Shown here: piece by piece, positions 1 through 7,612 of the stretch
How positions within the stretch are numbered: position 1 is the first letter of the stretch
How the letters are laid out: every line of letters begins with the position of its first letter
Source of the DNA: Chitinophagaceae bacterium
GTDB lineage: Bacteria > Bacteroidota > Bacteroidia > Chitinophagales > Chitinophagaceae
Length of the DNA stretch: 64,000 bases
Assembly: GCA_014379345.1 (NCBI GenBank)
Contig: JACMLY010000090.1
Span: 42,361 to 106,360, forward strand
Direction of reading: 5' to 3'
Made by a program: the position numbers and the translations under genes
The notes under the pieces: model-generated
What the model was told of the DNA's origin: nothing
The model's input: the letters and a program-made list of their open reading frames with translations, nothing else
Database searches by the model: none

Positions 1-1
1 G

Positions 2-367
2 CGAATAAAACCAGGTACCAAAATAAGGATGGGAAGTGGAATTGTACTTATACTTGGCAGTGGTTTAGGCCAGGATGAATTTAGTGTTCCGGATATGTTT
101 GCCTTAACATTTGCAGATGCCAAAGCTTACCTGGAAGCCAGTGGATTGAATTTAGGAGCTCCTGTTTTTGATCCGGACGTGCGGGACTCTTCCAATGCAT
201 TTGTTTACCGCCAAAGTCCGCAGAGGTTTACCGAAGACCGCCGGATAAATCGAATCCGGCAGGGACAATCCGTTGATGTTTGGTTAAGCGTTCAGAAACC
301 GATCAGGCAGGCAGACTCTACTTTACAGCAGCCCGCTCCGGGTACGCCTACACCAAACCAATACTAA
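2..367 (+). CDS. PASTA domain protein, C-terminal part (5' partial)
   Basis: The reading frame is open from the left edge, so the gene starts outside the window; the first ATG in frame (base 29) lies inside a domain and is not the true start. The visible 121 residues hold the end of one PASTA-like domain (IKPGTKIRMGSG, then a VLILGSGLG strand) and a second one beginning FSVPDMFALTFADAKAYLEASG, followed by a Pro/Thr/Gln-rich tail ending at PNQY. PASTA domains bind peptidoglycan fragments or act as periplasmic spacers. In Bacteroidota such proteins often have an N-terminal membrane anchor and no kinase domain, but the N-terminus cannot be seen here. The rhodanese gene follows after 10 bp, so the two are probably co-transcribed. 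Confidence 0.8.
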   Translation, partial: RIKPGTKIRMGSGIVLILGSGLGQDEFSVPDMFALTFADAKAYLEASGLNLGAPVFDPDVRDSSNAFVYRQSPQRFTEDRRINRIRQGQSVDVWLSVQKPIRQADSTLQQPAPGTPTPNQY

Positions 368-377
368 AATAGATTGC

Positions 378-692
378 ATGCAAAATATTACGATTGACGA
401 AGTCAAAAGCCGCATAAATGCCGGAGAGAAAATAAACCTGGTCGATGTAAGAGAACCGGGAGAAAATGCAGAATTCAATATCGGCGGCATTTTGATACCG
501 CTCGGCAAAATCCAGATCATGCAGGTAGATGAGATCGAAGATCTGAAAGAACAAGAAATAGTTTGTTATTGCCGTAGTGGCAACCGGAGTGGACAGGCAT
601 GCATCATCCTGGACATGCTTGGCTTTAAGAATACAAAAAACCTGGCGGGTGGTATGTTAGGCTGGCAGGAGAAATTTGGAACGGCAAAATAA
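378..692 (+). CDS. Rhodanese-like domain protein
   Basis: Small single-domain rhodanese of 104 residues. It has the N-terminal LVDVREPGE motif (about residues 21-29) and an active-site loop CRSGNRS with the persulfide-forming Cys at residue 65, which is intact, so sulfur transfer is possible. The C-terminal NLAGGMLGWQ is the usual end of single-domain rhodaneses. It has no signal peptide and is probably cytoplasmic. It starts 10 bp after the PASTA gene and ends 5 bp before the convergent minus-strand gene. The sulfur donor and acceptor cannot be read from the sequence. Confidence 0.88.
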   Translation: MQNITIDEVKSRINAGEKINLVDVREPGENAEFNIGGILIPLGKIQIMQVDEIEDLKEQEIVCYCRSGNRSGQACIILDMLGFKNTKNLAGGMLGWQEKFGTAK

Positions 693-697
693 ACGAC

Positions 698-1897
698 TTA
701 CTGAGAAACAAGTTTCAGGTTCGGTTCTATTGCCCAGGAAGTAAATTGTTTTTCAATCACCGGAGCTTGTGCTCCGCCATCATGAACATAATACCTGAAT
801 TTCGCCCGGTAAAACGCGCCCGGTGCAATAAAAAAAGGACCATCCACCACCGGCGAATAAGCCCAATAAGGCATGGAAGGATGAACCCGAATCGCCTGGG
901 GATACCTGAAATTGGATGGATGATTAAATACTGAAACACCGGCTGTTCCCTCATCGATCTTGCCCGATGCGTCTACCCATCTTGCATGCGTTGCATTGGC
1001 GCCTGAATCCCTGATCCCCTCACTCGTAAGAATGTTCCAATGCTCTTTAAAATTTTTTGGGTCTTCGCCATTCCATTTCCGGCTTCCACGGAATGCAAGG
1101 CCGCCATAGTGATACGTGTTTAAAAACAAAGTATCGTTTGTAGTATTCTGTTGTTCTGATTCGAGGTCAAATAAAAAATAGTCGTCAGAAGGATAGATGG
1201 TGAGCGTCCATTTTTCTTTCAACACTTCACCAAATTCAACGCTTTTATGCCTTAAGCTGGTTTTAATTTGCGACACCACTGGTCCATGTATTATTTCAAG
1301 CAACTTTACATGTTCAACGGTTCCTTTTTTTGAATGCTGGTTCCAGAAATCAACAGAAGCTTTTTTGAAGGTTGCATTTGTCCATGCAGTAAAGATGGCA
1401 TGTTGGTGTAAATGACCAAGTGGAAAATCATCTGTTAAAATCTTACCGGAAGGAGAATAGAGGGGATGAAGAAATCCGCTTCTCCTGTAATACGATGGGC
1501 TATCCGGTGGTGGCATTGCTTCTTTAATATGATAAAAAAAAACTGGTTTGTCTTTTACTTTTACCAGTAATCCGTTTGGTTTTTTTTCTATTAATATTGG
1601 GGGTTGGTTATTATTTTTCTTTTCAGGAACGATCAGATATTTATGGATTCCGATGGCCATTTTTTCTTCGGAAATGAATACAAGTGTCATGCTATCCAAT
1701 AATTGGGCAGGGATGGCTGTCTGCGTTGATTGATTAATAAGTCTGTAAGAAGTATTTGCCGGCAGAGGTTTTTCCAATTGAACACGCACCGGAGTGGCGG
1801 GTTGATCTGCCACAGCCACAGAAATATGAATGAATACTTTCTGAGCAGAAGAAGTATAGAAAGCAATCAACAGAAGGAAGCCGGTAAGCTTTTTCAT
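698..1897 (-). CDS. Secreted DUF6807/PmoA-like family protein
   Basis: A 399-residue protein with signal peptide MKKLTGFLLLIAFYTSSAQ. I chose the ATG at 1897 because it is preceded by AAGGTGGA and directly begins the signal peptide; a GTG five codons upstream is the alternative. The body resembles the family called PmoA or DUF6807 in Bacteroidota and Planctomycetes: His-rich HLHQHAIFTAWT near residue 165, FWNQHSKKGTVEH, and a late HPSMPYWAYSPVVDGPF segment. The name derives from a weak annotation link to methane monooxygenase and gives no proof of function. Members are often found near sugar-degradation genes. Here the gene lies 115 bp downstream of the thiamine-type receptor, separated by a palindromic repeat. 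Confidence 0.72.
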   Translation of the reverse strand: MKKLTGFLLLIAFYTSSAQKVFIHISVAVADQPATPVRVQLEKPLPANTSYRLINQSTQTAIPAQLLDSMTLVFISEEKMAIGIHKYLIVPEKKNNNQPPILIEKKPNGLLVKVKDKPVFFYHIKEAMPPPDSPSYYRRSGFLHPLYSPSGKILTDDFPLGHLHQHAIFTAWTNATFKKASVDFWNQHSKKGTVEHVKLLEIIHGPVVSQIKTSLRHKSVEFGEVLKEKWTLTIYPSDDYFLFDLESEQQNTTNDTLFLNTYHYGGLAFRGSRKWNGEDPKNFKEHWNILTSEGIRDSGANATHARWVDASGKIDEGTAGVSVFNHPSNFRYPQAIRVHPSMPYWAYSPVVDGPFFIAPGAFYRAKFRYYVHDGGAQAPVIEKQFTSWAIEPNLKLVSQ

Positions 1898-1950
1898 GGT
1901 AGATAATTCCACCTTAAATTACATGAATTTGTCTGATTGGCTGAAGGGTT

Positions 1951-2000
1951 GCCACGGATTACATGGATTAGCACGGATTAAATCCGTGCTAATCCGTGGC
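1951..2000. repeat. Palindromic intergenic repeat (CACGGATTA family)
   Basis: The right arm AATCCGTGCTAATCCGTGGC pairs with GCCACGGATTA plus GCACGGATT on the left, with a 9-nt insertion in the left arm. There is no T-run after the hairpin in either direction, so it is not a classic intrinsic terminator. A related sequence without the second arm occurs near 29540-29565, so this is a dispersed repeat. Confidence 0.7.
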
Positions 2001-2012
2001 AAAAAAATTGAC

Positions 2013-4373
2013 TTAAAGTTTGATGTTCAATGCCATCATAAGGTTGGTGCCTGCCATCGGGTAATAATAGTTTTCGGTTGTTACCGCCCCGCCAGCCAGG
2101 TAGCTGAAGCTGTAGCCGTTCGGTTCATACTTTTTATTGAAAATATTATTCACCAGTAAAACAAGGTTGGATTCTTTAAAAAGAAATCGCTTCAGCGTAT
2201 AAGTAAGTCTGATATCCTGCACATAGTAAGGATCTAAACTTCGGTTTGTATTGGAAGTATTATCAAGGTATTGCCTGCTCACATATTTGCCGGATAAACT
2301 GATCTCGGCATTTTTTATGGGAATAAGGTGGAGCGCCATGCCACTTACCAATGAAGGAGAGAAAGAAATATCGGTAGATGTATATGGAATCGATTTTTGT
2401 CCGCCATTATCATAGTCATCATAATATTCCGTAAAATTATCGATCCGGTTCCTGCTCCAGGTTGCATTTGCTGAAATAGACAGCCAGTCAGAAATTTTTG
2501 AACTTCCCTGTAATTCAATGCCGAACCTGTAACTGGCGGCAATATTTGTTCTCGCATATGCACCCACGTCATTTACTTTGCCCGTAAGTACTAGTTGATT
2601 GTTGTATTTCATATAATACAGCGTGGCACCCCAGCTATTCAATGCGTTTTTCTTTTCGATGCCCAATTCAATATCATGCAGCCGTTCAGGTTTTGGCTGT
2701 TGTTGTCCGGCTTCAAAATCGTCACGATTGGGTTCTTTATTTGCAATTGAGTATGAGGCATACAGCTGGTAGTCCTTATCACTATAAGTCACTCCTATTT
2801 TAGGATTTACAAAATGGTAATTATTCCGGGATTTTAAAGCAGGGTTATCTCTGAATCCACCAATAGCATATAACACTTTCCTGTATTGAACATCTGCAAA
2901 GGCTTCCAGTTTTTCGAAGAGTTTTCGTTGATATTTTGCGTATACATTGATATCGGTTTTATATGCGTCAAGATCGTACCATCTGTGATCATCAGCGACA
3001 CCTGCCTCTGCCCATATAACATGGCCGAAATGATTGCCATCATAGCGTGTCCATCCACCACCTATTGTGAGTTGGTGAGGGATGGTTTTATAATGGAAAG
3101 AGATAACCTGGCCGTAAAAATTATTTTGTAACCATAAACGACGAATCAGATCTGTCTTAAACATGGTGTCATTGCCCTGAATAAAATCCGGTAAACCATA
3201 GTCTGCATAATTTTCTCCTGTCTTATATTGCTCATAGTATCCTTTACCCTGCGTTAGAAATAATGCGGTATTCAGCGTTATTTTGTTATTCAGTTGGTGG
3301 TTGACGAATAGTTGATAATGATCCTGCCTGTAATTATCCGTTTCATCTTTGTAGGGTTCATCTTGTTTTTCTGTGCCGGCATAGTTAACAGTTCGATTGT
3401 CTCGCAGGTCTGTTTCCAGTACGCCGTACCATGCCTGGTAGGTTTTTTCCTTTCCTGACAAAATATTTACCCGAACAGACGTTTTTTTATTGAGATAAGC
3501 TCCCGAAAGGGAAAAGGACTCCAGATCGGTGCTTGCCCTATCGATGTAACCATCGCTTGAAATTTTTGAAAGGCGGGCGTCAATCGTGAAATGATCATTG
3601 ATCAGGCCGCTGCCCAGCTTAACAGTATGTTTCCAGGTATTGAAAGAGCCATAACCATTATTGATCTCACAGTAAGGATTTGTGTTCACCTCATTCGTAC
3701 TGAAATTGATGGTCGCACCAAACGCCCCTGCACCATTTGACGAAGTTCCTACACCTCGTTGGATCTGAATATTATTTATGGAAGAAGCAAGATCGGGCAG
3801 GTTTACGAAAAACAATCCCTGCGATTCAGCATCATTGTAAGGAATGCCATTAATCGTCATATTGATCCGGGTGGCATCACTACCGCGGATTCGTAATCCG
3901 GTGTACCCGATCCCGTTTCCGGCGTCAGAATGAACGATCACGGAAGGGGTCTGGTTCAAAATAAAAGGCAGGTCCTGCCCGAGATTTAGTTTTTCAATTT
4001 CCTTTTTTGAGATATTTGTTTTAGTAAAGGGCGCTTTTTCCCCTGCCCTTGTCGCCCTCACTTCAACCGGCTGCATAAATAGGTTGATCCTTTCCAGTTT
4101 AAAGGCTGTTTTTTGACCAGTGGGCTGAATGCCGCCTTCATAGGTTCTAAACCCGATGGCTGATATCCTGATGGCATATGTCCTTGGCTTTAATTTTTTG
4201 AATTCAAATTCGCCGGAATCGCTGGAAATCAGAAACCCTGCATTGTCAAGTTCAATAGTAGCCGACGCAATGGCTGCGCCGGTAGCGGCATCTGTTACTT
4301 TACCGGGCAGGTTTTGTGCAACAACTGTCCGGGTTAATAATAAGTAGCAAATCCCAAAAAGCATTTTTTTCAT
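2013..4373 (-). CDS. TonB-dependent outer membrane receptor under TPP riboswitch control (probable thiamine uptake)
   Basis: A 786-residue outer membrane receptor. After the signal peptide (to about VVAQ, residue 19) comes a carboxypeptidase-regulatory-like domain (LPGKVTDAATGAAIASATIE, about residues 22-100). A TonB plug follows (INMTINGIPYNDAESQG, VQRGVGTSSNG-like segment), then a 22-strand-type barrel with a late FLFKESNLVLLVNNIFNKKYEP and a terminal strand ending MALNIKL. The start ATG lies about 76 nt downstream of a TPP riboswitch. TPP-regulated receptors of this type (called omr1 in comparative genomics; thiamine receptors in Bacteroides) import thiamine or its precursors. The substrate is inferred from the riboswitch; the receptor sequence alone does not show it. 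Confidence 0.88.
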   Translation of the reverse strand: MKKMLFGICYLLLTRTVVAQNLPGKVTDAATGAAIASATIELDNAGFLISSDSGEFEFKKLKPRTYAIRISAIGFRTYEGGIQPTGQKTAFKLERINLFMQPVEVRATRAGEKAPFTKTNISKKEIEKLNLGQDLPFILNQTPSVIVHSDAGNGIGYTGLRIRGSDATRINMTINGIPYNDAESQGLFFVNLPDLASSINNIQIQRGVGTSSNGAGAFGATINFSTNEVNTNPYCEINNGYGSFNTWKHTVKLGSGLINDHFTIDARLSKISSDGYIDRASTDLESFSLSGAYLNKKTSVRVNILSGKEKTYQAWYGVLETDLRDNRTVNYAGTEKQDEPYKDETDNYRQDHYQLFVNHQLNNKITLNTALFLTQGKGYYEQYKTGENYADYGLPDFIQGNDTMFKTDLIRRLWLQNNFYGQVISFHYKTIPHQLTIGGGWTRYDGNHFGHVIWAEAGVADDHRWYDLDAYKTDINVYAKYQRKLFEKLEAFADVQYRKVLYAIGGFRDNPALKSRNNYHFVNPKIGVTYSDKDYQLYASYSIANKEPNRDDFEAGQQQPKPERLHDIELGIEKKNALNSWGATLYYMKYNNQLVLTGKVNDVGAYARTNIAASYRFGIELQGSSKISDWLSISANATWSRNRIDNFTEYYDDYDNGGQKSIPYTSTDISFSPSLVSGMALHLIPIKNAEISLSGKYVSRQYLDNTSNTNRSLDPYYVQDIRLTYTLKRFLFKESNLVLLVNNIFNKKYEPNGYSFSYLAGGAVTTENYYYPMAGTNLMMALNIKL

Positions 4374-4449
4374 TTACTGAAGATTTAATTGAAAAAATGA
4401 TTTAAGAGAAATGCTGCGAAAGCGAAGTGTAGAATAATAAGCTGTACTA

Positions 4450-4535
4450 CCTTCCCTGCGCAGGCATTACCCTGGTCAGGTTCAACGGGTCTTATCTCAG
4501 CCTACACTAAACTTAGTGGAAGCACCCCGGGAATC
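4450..4535 (-). promoter_or_regulatory. TPP riboswitch (THI element)
   Basis: On the minus strand the conserved thi-box segments occur in order: GGGGTGC, then GGCTGAGA (pyrimidine-sensing side), ACCC, TTGAACCTGA, and GGGTAATGCCTGCGCAGGGAA. Helix P1 closes with TTCCC at 4529-4533 and GGGAA at 4451-4456. A variable P3a arm (CACTAAGTTTAGTG) is present. An extra hairpin (CTTCACAG...CTGTGAAG) sits just upstream around 4546-4566. The switch lies in the leader of the TonB receptor, so high TPP should reduce its expression. Whether control is at transcription or translation is not evident. Confidence 0.96.
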
Positions 4536-4782
4536 TGAAAAGCGCTTCACAGAAGTAACTGTGAAGTATACAAAGATAAGGGCATTTTTTTTCTATTAAT
4601 TGTAACATTTTGGTTTAGCCAACCGTCAGACAGGGAAGTTTATTGTTTGTAGCTTGTCGTTTGTGGTTCTTAGCAAAAAGATCTTGATTTTTGTTTGAAG
4701 GATAGTAGACAGCCGATTAAACCACAAATCATCACCCTTGCAACATTTATTCTATAACGCTGTCTTTTAAAAAATAAAAATT

Positions 4783-5499
4783 ATGAAGGTTTTCAGATTA
4801 CTCCCGCTTGTTTTATTGGTGTCCACTTTCCTGATGGCTCAGAAACAAGTCAATGATCCCAATGCAGAAAGCCGTGATGTAAAGGGATTTCATGCCGTTA
4901 AAGTGTCTACAGGTATTCAGCTGATGTTAAGTCAGGGTAGCACTGAAGCAGTTGCAGTCAGTGCCAATTCTGATGAGCATCGTAATAAAATCAAAACCAT
5001 CGTAGAGAATGGCGTATTGAAGATTTATTACGACAATGATTCATGGAAGTCCTGGAGAAATGGCGATAAAAAACTGAAGGCCTACGTGTCCGTAATAAAT
5101 CTGGATGGCCTCGATGTTTCGGCAGGAGCCAGTATTATCATAGAAGGCACGGTTAAAACCAATAAACTCAGCGTGGATGCATCCAGTGGAGCCGTTCTCA
5201 AAGGCAACATAGATGTTACTACTCTTACTATAGATCAGAGTAGCGGCTCAGTGATCAATCTTTCCGGTACCGTGGTCGACCTGAGCATCGATGGAAGCAG
5301 CGGAAGCGTTCTCCATGGTTATGATCTTACCGCGCAAAATTGCGATGTTGATACAAGTAGTGGCGGAGGCGTGCAGGTTACTGTCAATAAGGAGCTTTCA
5401 GTTGAAGCCAGCAGTGGTGGATATGTAAACTATAAGGGCCAGGGAGTCATCAAAAATATAAAGACCAGCAGTGGTGGAAATGTGTCGCGCAAGGGATAA
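4783..5499 (+). CDS. Head GIN domain (DUF2807) protein, copy 1
   Basis: A 238-residue secreted protein with signal peptide MKVFRLLPLVLLVSTFLMAQ. The rest is a GIN/DUF2807 putative adhesin domain, a right-handed beta-helix of short repeats. It opens with NDPNAESRDVKGFHAVKVSTGIQL. The turns, normally GAS in this family, are here mostly SSG: DASSGAVL, QSSGSVI, GSSGSVL, TSSGGGV, ASSGGYV, TSSGGNV. The next gene is a paralogue 23 bp downstream, so this is a tandem duplication and probably an operon. No function is experimentally clear for the family; envelope-associated adhesin-like roles are suggested. Confidence 0.85.
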   Translation: MKVFRLLPLVLLVSTFLMAQKQVNDPNAESRDVKGFHAVKVSTGIQLMLSQGSTEAVAVSANSDEHRNKIKTIVENGVLKIYYDNDSWKSWRNGDKKLKAYVSVINLDGLDVSAGASIIIEGTVKTNKLSVDASSGAVLKGNIDVTTLTIDQSSGSVINLSGTVVDLSIDGSSGSVLHGYDLTAQNCDVDTSSGGGVQVTVNKELSVEASSGGYVNYKGQGVIKNIKTSSGGNVSRKG

Positions 5500-5522
5500 T
5501 TTTATTTATTAACAAGAAAGCC

Positions 5523-6236
5523 ATGCAAAAAATATGTTTATTGCTGCTGATGTCTGTTTTATCAGGTGTGATGTATGGACAGACAAAAGAAGTGAATGAC
5601 CCCAATGCTGAGGTCCGTAATGTGAAAGGGTACCACGCCATCAAAGTATCTCATGCGATCGATCTGTATTTGAGCCAGTCCGAAAATGAAGTAGTCGCAG
5701 TTAGTGCCTCTAAAGAAGAGTACAGGAACAAGATTAAAACCGAAGTGGAAAATGGAGTATTAAGGATATGGTACGATAATGATTCCAAATGGTCGAGGGG
5801 CGATAAAAAATTGAAAGCATATATTTCTTTTAAAACTTTGGATAAGCTTACTGCTTCGGGGGCCAGTGATATTCGCGTGACAGGAATCATAAAAGCCAAT
5901 GAGCTCGGGATTATATTGTCTGGGGCCAGTGACTTTGATGGCGCGATCCAGTCAAACTCCCTGACAGTTGCCCTGAGTGGCGCTTCCGATATGACCGTTA
6001 CCGGTTCGGTAACCAGCTTAAAAATAGAGGTAAGCGGGGCCAGTGAATTTAAAGGATACGATCTTCAAGCCGATAATTGTTCGGCAAAAGCAAGCGGCGC
6101 ATCTGATGTAAGGGTAACAGTCAACAAAGAATTAAATGCGCAAGCATCAGGAGCAAGCGGCGTTTACTATAAAGGAAATGGTGTTATCAGGGATATAAAG
6201 ACAAACGGAGCAAGCAACATCAGTAAAAAAAGTTAA
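5523..6236 (+). CDS. Head GIN domain (DUF2807) protein, copy 2
   Basis: A 237-residue paralogue of the preceding gene, with signal peptide to about MYGQ (residue 19) and the same layout: NDPNAEVRNVKGYHAIKVSHAIDL, then a long LRIWYDNDSKWSRGDKKLKAYISF segment. The beta-helix turns are the family-typical SGAS motif (TASGASDI, LSGASDF, LSGASDM, VSGASEF, ASGASDV, ASGASGV). Copy 1 carries SSG at the same places, so the two copies diverged mainly at the exposed turns. An intrinsic terminator follows at 6261-6285. Function is unknown beyond a secreted beta-helix protein. Confidence 0.87.
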   Translation: MQKICLLLLMSVLSGVMYGQTKEVNDPNAEVRNVKGYHAIKVSHAIDLYLSQSENEVVAVSASKEEYRNKIKTEVENGVLRIWYDNDSKWSRGDKKLKAYISFKTLDKLTASGASDIRVTGIIKANELGIILSGASDFDGAIQSNSLTVALSGASDMTVTGSVTSLKIEVSGASEFKGYDLQADNCSAKASGASDVRVTVNKELNAQASGASGVYYKGNGVIRDIKTNGASNISKKS

Positions 6237-6260
6237 GATAGTTTTAAGAATACGACCAAG

Positions 6261-6285
6261 AGGGCCGAATTTGTGGCCCTTTTTC
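6261..6285 (+). terminator. Intrinsic terminator after the GIN-domain pair
   Basis: A perfect 6-bp stem AGGGCC/GGCCCT with an 8-nt loop, followed by a T-run, 25 bp after the stop codon of GIN copy 2. Confidence 0.85.
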
Positions 6286-6293
6286 ATTTTGTG

Positions 6294-6325
6294 TTTGGAT
6301 AGAAAGTCATCAACCCTTACCTTTG
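6294..6325 (+). promoter_or_regulatory. Bacteroidota-type promoter of the initiator tRNA region
   Basis: TTTG at 6294-6297 and TACCTTTG at 6318-6325 match the -33 TTTG and -7 TAnnTTTG elements at the expected spacing. Transcription would begin around the degenerate tRNA copy at 6336 and run into the intact tRNA. Confidence 0.65.
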
Positions 6326-6333
6326 CTCCCCAC

Positions 6334-6375
6334 ATCGCGAAGTAGAGCAGTCCCGCAAGTATGGGATCGGGCTTA
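6334..6375 (+). pseudogene. Degenerate copy of the initiator tRNA 5' part
   Basis: Seventeen bases (6334-6350, ATCGCGAAGTAGAGCAG) are identical to the start of the intact tRNA and its flank at 6412-6428. After a replaced D-arm (a small TCCC...GGGA hairpin), TCGGGCT and AAAGGT again resemble the anticodon-stem and variable regions. There is no T-arm or 3' acceptor strand, so it cannot be a functional tRNA. It sits directly behind the promoter, 78 bp before the real tRNA. Confidence 0.6.
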
Positions 6376-6413
6376 AAGGTGGACAGAACTAAAAAATGTT
6401 TAAAATATTATAT

Positions 6414-6485
<72 letters not shown>

Positions 6486-6492
6486 CAACAAA

Positions 6493-6514
6493 GCCTCTGA
6501 AAGGAGGTTTTTTT
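6493..6514 (+). terminator. Intrinsic terminator after tRNA-fMet
   Basis: CCTC...GAGG hairpin with loop TGAAAG, followed by seven T, 8 bp behind the tRNA 3' end. Confidence 0.8.
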
Positions 6515-6596
6515 ATTTCACGCAGATTTTGGATTCATGAGTGTTATTAATGAAGTGTCGTCGTGTAAATAATACACTGCACGATCAGGAAATGAA

Positions 6597-6618
6597 CCCG
6601 CATCAGGCGGGCTTTTTT
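6597..6618 (+). terminator. Intrinsic terminator upstream of era
   Basis: CCCGC-ATCAG-GCGGG stem-loop followed by C and six T. It insulates era from the tRNA transcript; era has its own -7 motif TACCTTTG at 6625-6632. Confidence 0.75.
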
Positions 6619-6624
6619 ATTTTT

Positions 6625-6632
6625 TACCTTTG
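6625..6632 (+). promoter_or_regulatory. -7 promoter element of era
   Basis: TACCTTTG matches the Bacteroidota -7 consensus TAnnTTTG, 15 bp before the era ATG, implying a very short leader. No clear -33 element is visible. Confidence 0.5.
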
Positions 6633-6647
6633 GTGACTTTTTAAAAA

Positions 6648-7517
6648 ATGAAATCAGGTTTCGTAAGCATATTTGGCAGGCCGAATGCAGGCAAAAGCAC
6701 TCTTCTGAATGTGTTGATGGGAGAGAAACTGGCCATTGTATCACCAAAAGTTCAAACGACCCGCCATCGGATCAAGGGTATAATCACTGAAAAGGATTAC
6801 CAGGTTATTTTTTCTGATACGCCTGGCATCATCGAACCAAAATACAAACTGCATGAAAAAATGATGCAGGCTGTAAAAACGGCCATGGAAGATGCTGACC
6901 TTGGTTTACTGCTGGTAGATATTAATGAAAAGTGGGAAGAGGTAAATATGGTTTTTGAATCACTGCATCTAAAGGTTCCAGCAATTGTGGTGATCAATAA
7001 ACTCGATAAAGCAGACAAAGCGAAACAAGACAGCGCATTTGCTTTTTTCGGCGTAAAGAATTATTGCAAAGAAATTATTGGAATCTCAGCGTTGAAAGGA
7101 TCACAGATCGATGAACTAAAGCAGGCTATATTAAAATATTTGCCCGAAGGCGAGCCTTTTTTTGCAGAAGATGAGATGACGGATCTGCCTACCCGTTTTT
7201 TTGTAGCGGAAATGATCAGGGAAAAGATTTTCAATCTTTACCAGGAAGAGATACCTTATCACACGACGGTGATCGTGCACGAATTCAAACAAAAATCTAC
7301 CCTTATTAAAATAGTAGCCGATATCATTGTACAGCGCGAAACCCAAAAAGGAATTTTGCTGGGTGAGGGTGGCAAAATGATCCGCCAGCTTGGAACCGAA
7401 GCCAGGAAAGATATTGAACAATTTGTTGGACAAAAAGTTTTCCTGGAACTGTTTGTAAAGGTGCGCCCTAAATGGCGCGATAATGATTTTATGTTAAAGG
7501 AGTATGGCTACCATTAG
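6648..7517 (+). CDS. era: GTPase Era
   Basis: A 289-residue ribosome-assembly GTPase that binds the 3' end of 16S rRNA during small-subunit maturation. The G motifs are complete: G1 GRPNAGKS (residues 10-17), TTRHR (37-41), G3 DTPG (57-60), G4 NKLD (117-120), G5 region ISAL. The C-terminal third is the KH domain, with the conserved GILLGEGGKMIRQLGTEA segment. The length is normal for the family. The stop codon lies inside an inverted repeat shared with the start of the era-der gap. der, another ribosome-assembly GTPase, follows after 95 bp. Confidence 0.98.
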   Translation: MKSGFVSIFGRPNAGKSTLLNVLMGEKLAIVSPKVQTTRHRIKGIITEKDYQVIFSDTPGIIEPKYKLHEKMMQAVKTAMEDADLGLLLVDINEKWEEVNMVFESLHLKVPAIVVINKLDKADKAKQDSAFAFFGVKNYCKEIIGISALKGSQIDELKQAILKYLPEGEPFFAEDEMTDLPTRFFVAEMIREKIFNLYQEEIPYHTTVIVHEFKQKSTLIKIVADIIVQRETQKGILLGEGGKMIRQLGTEARKDIEQFVGQKVFLELFVKVRPKWRDNDFMLKEYGYH

Positions 7518-7592
7518 GTGAATGGTTAATGTTGGATACTTTAAGTGAGAAAATGTTCAATATTCACGATTCACCATAGACCATTCACCTAA
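7514..7592. repeat. Inverted repeat between era and der
   Basis: Arms TTAGGTGAATGG (7514-7525) and CCATTCACCTAA (7581-7592) are perfect 12-bp complements; the left arm includes the era stop codon. Related GAATGGT/CAATGGTGAAT strings occur at 9255-9280 and 13875-13905, so this belongs to a dispersed intergenic repeat family. Confidence 0.65.
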
Positions 7593-7612
7593 CACCCACA
7601 AATAAATAAGAA

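Noticed and set aside
1951..2000. Intrinsic terminator behind the TonB receptor gene
   Set aside because: The hairpin is strong, but the T/A run is on the wrong side for the minus-strand transcript, so it was listed as a repeat.
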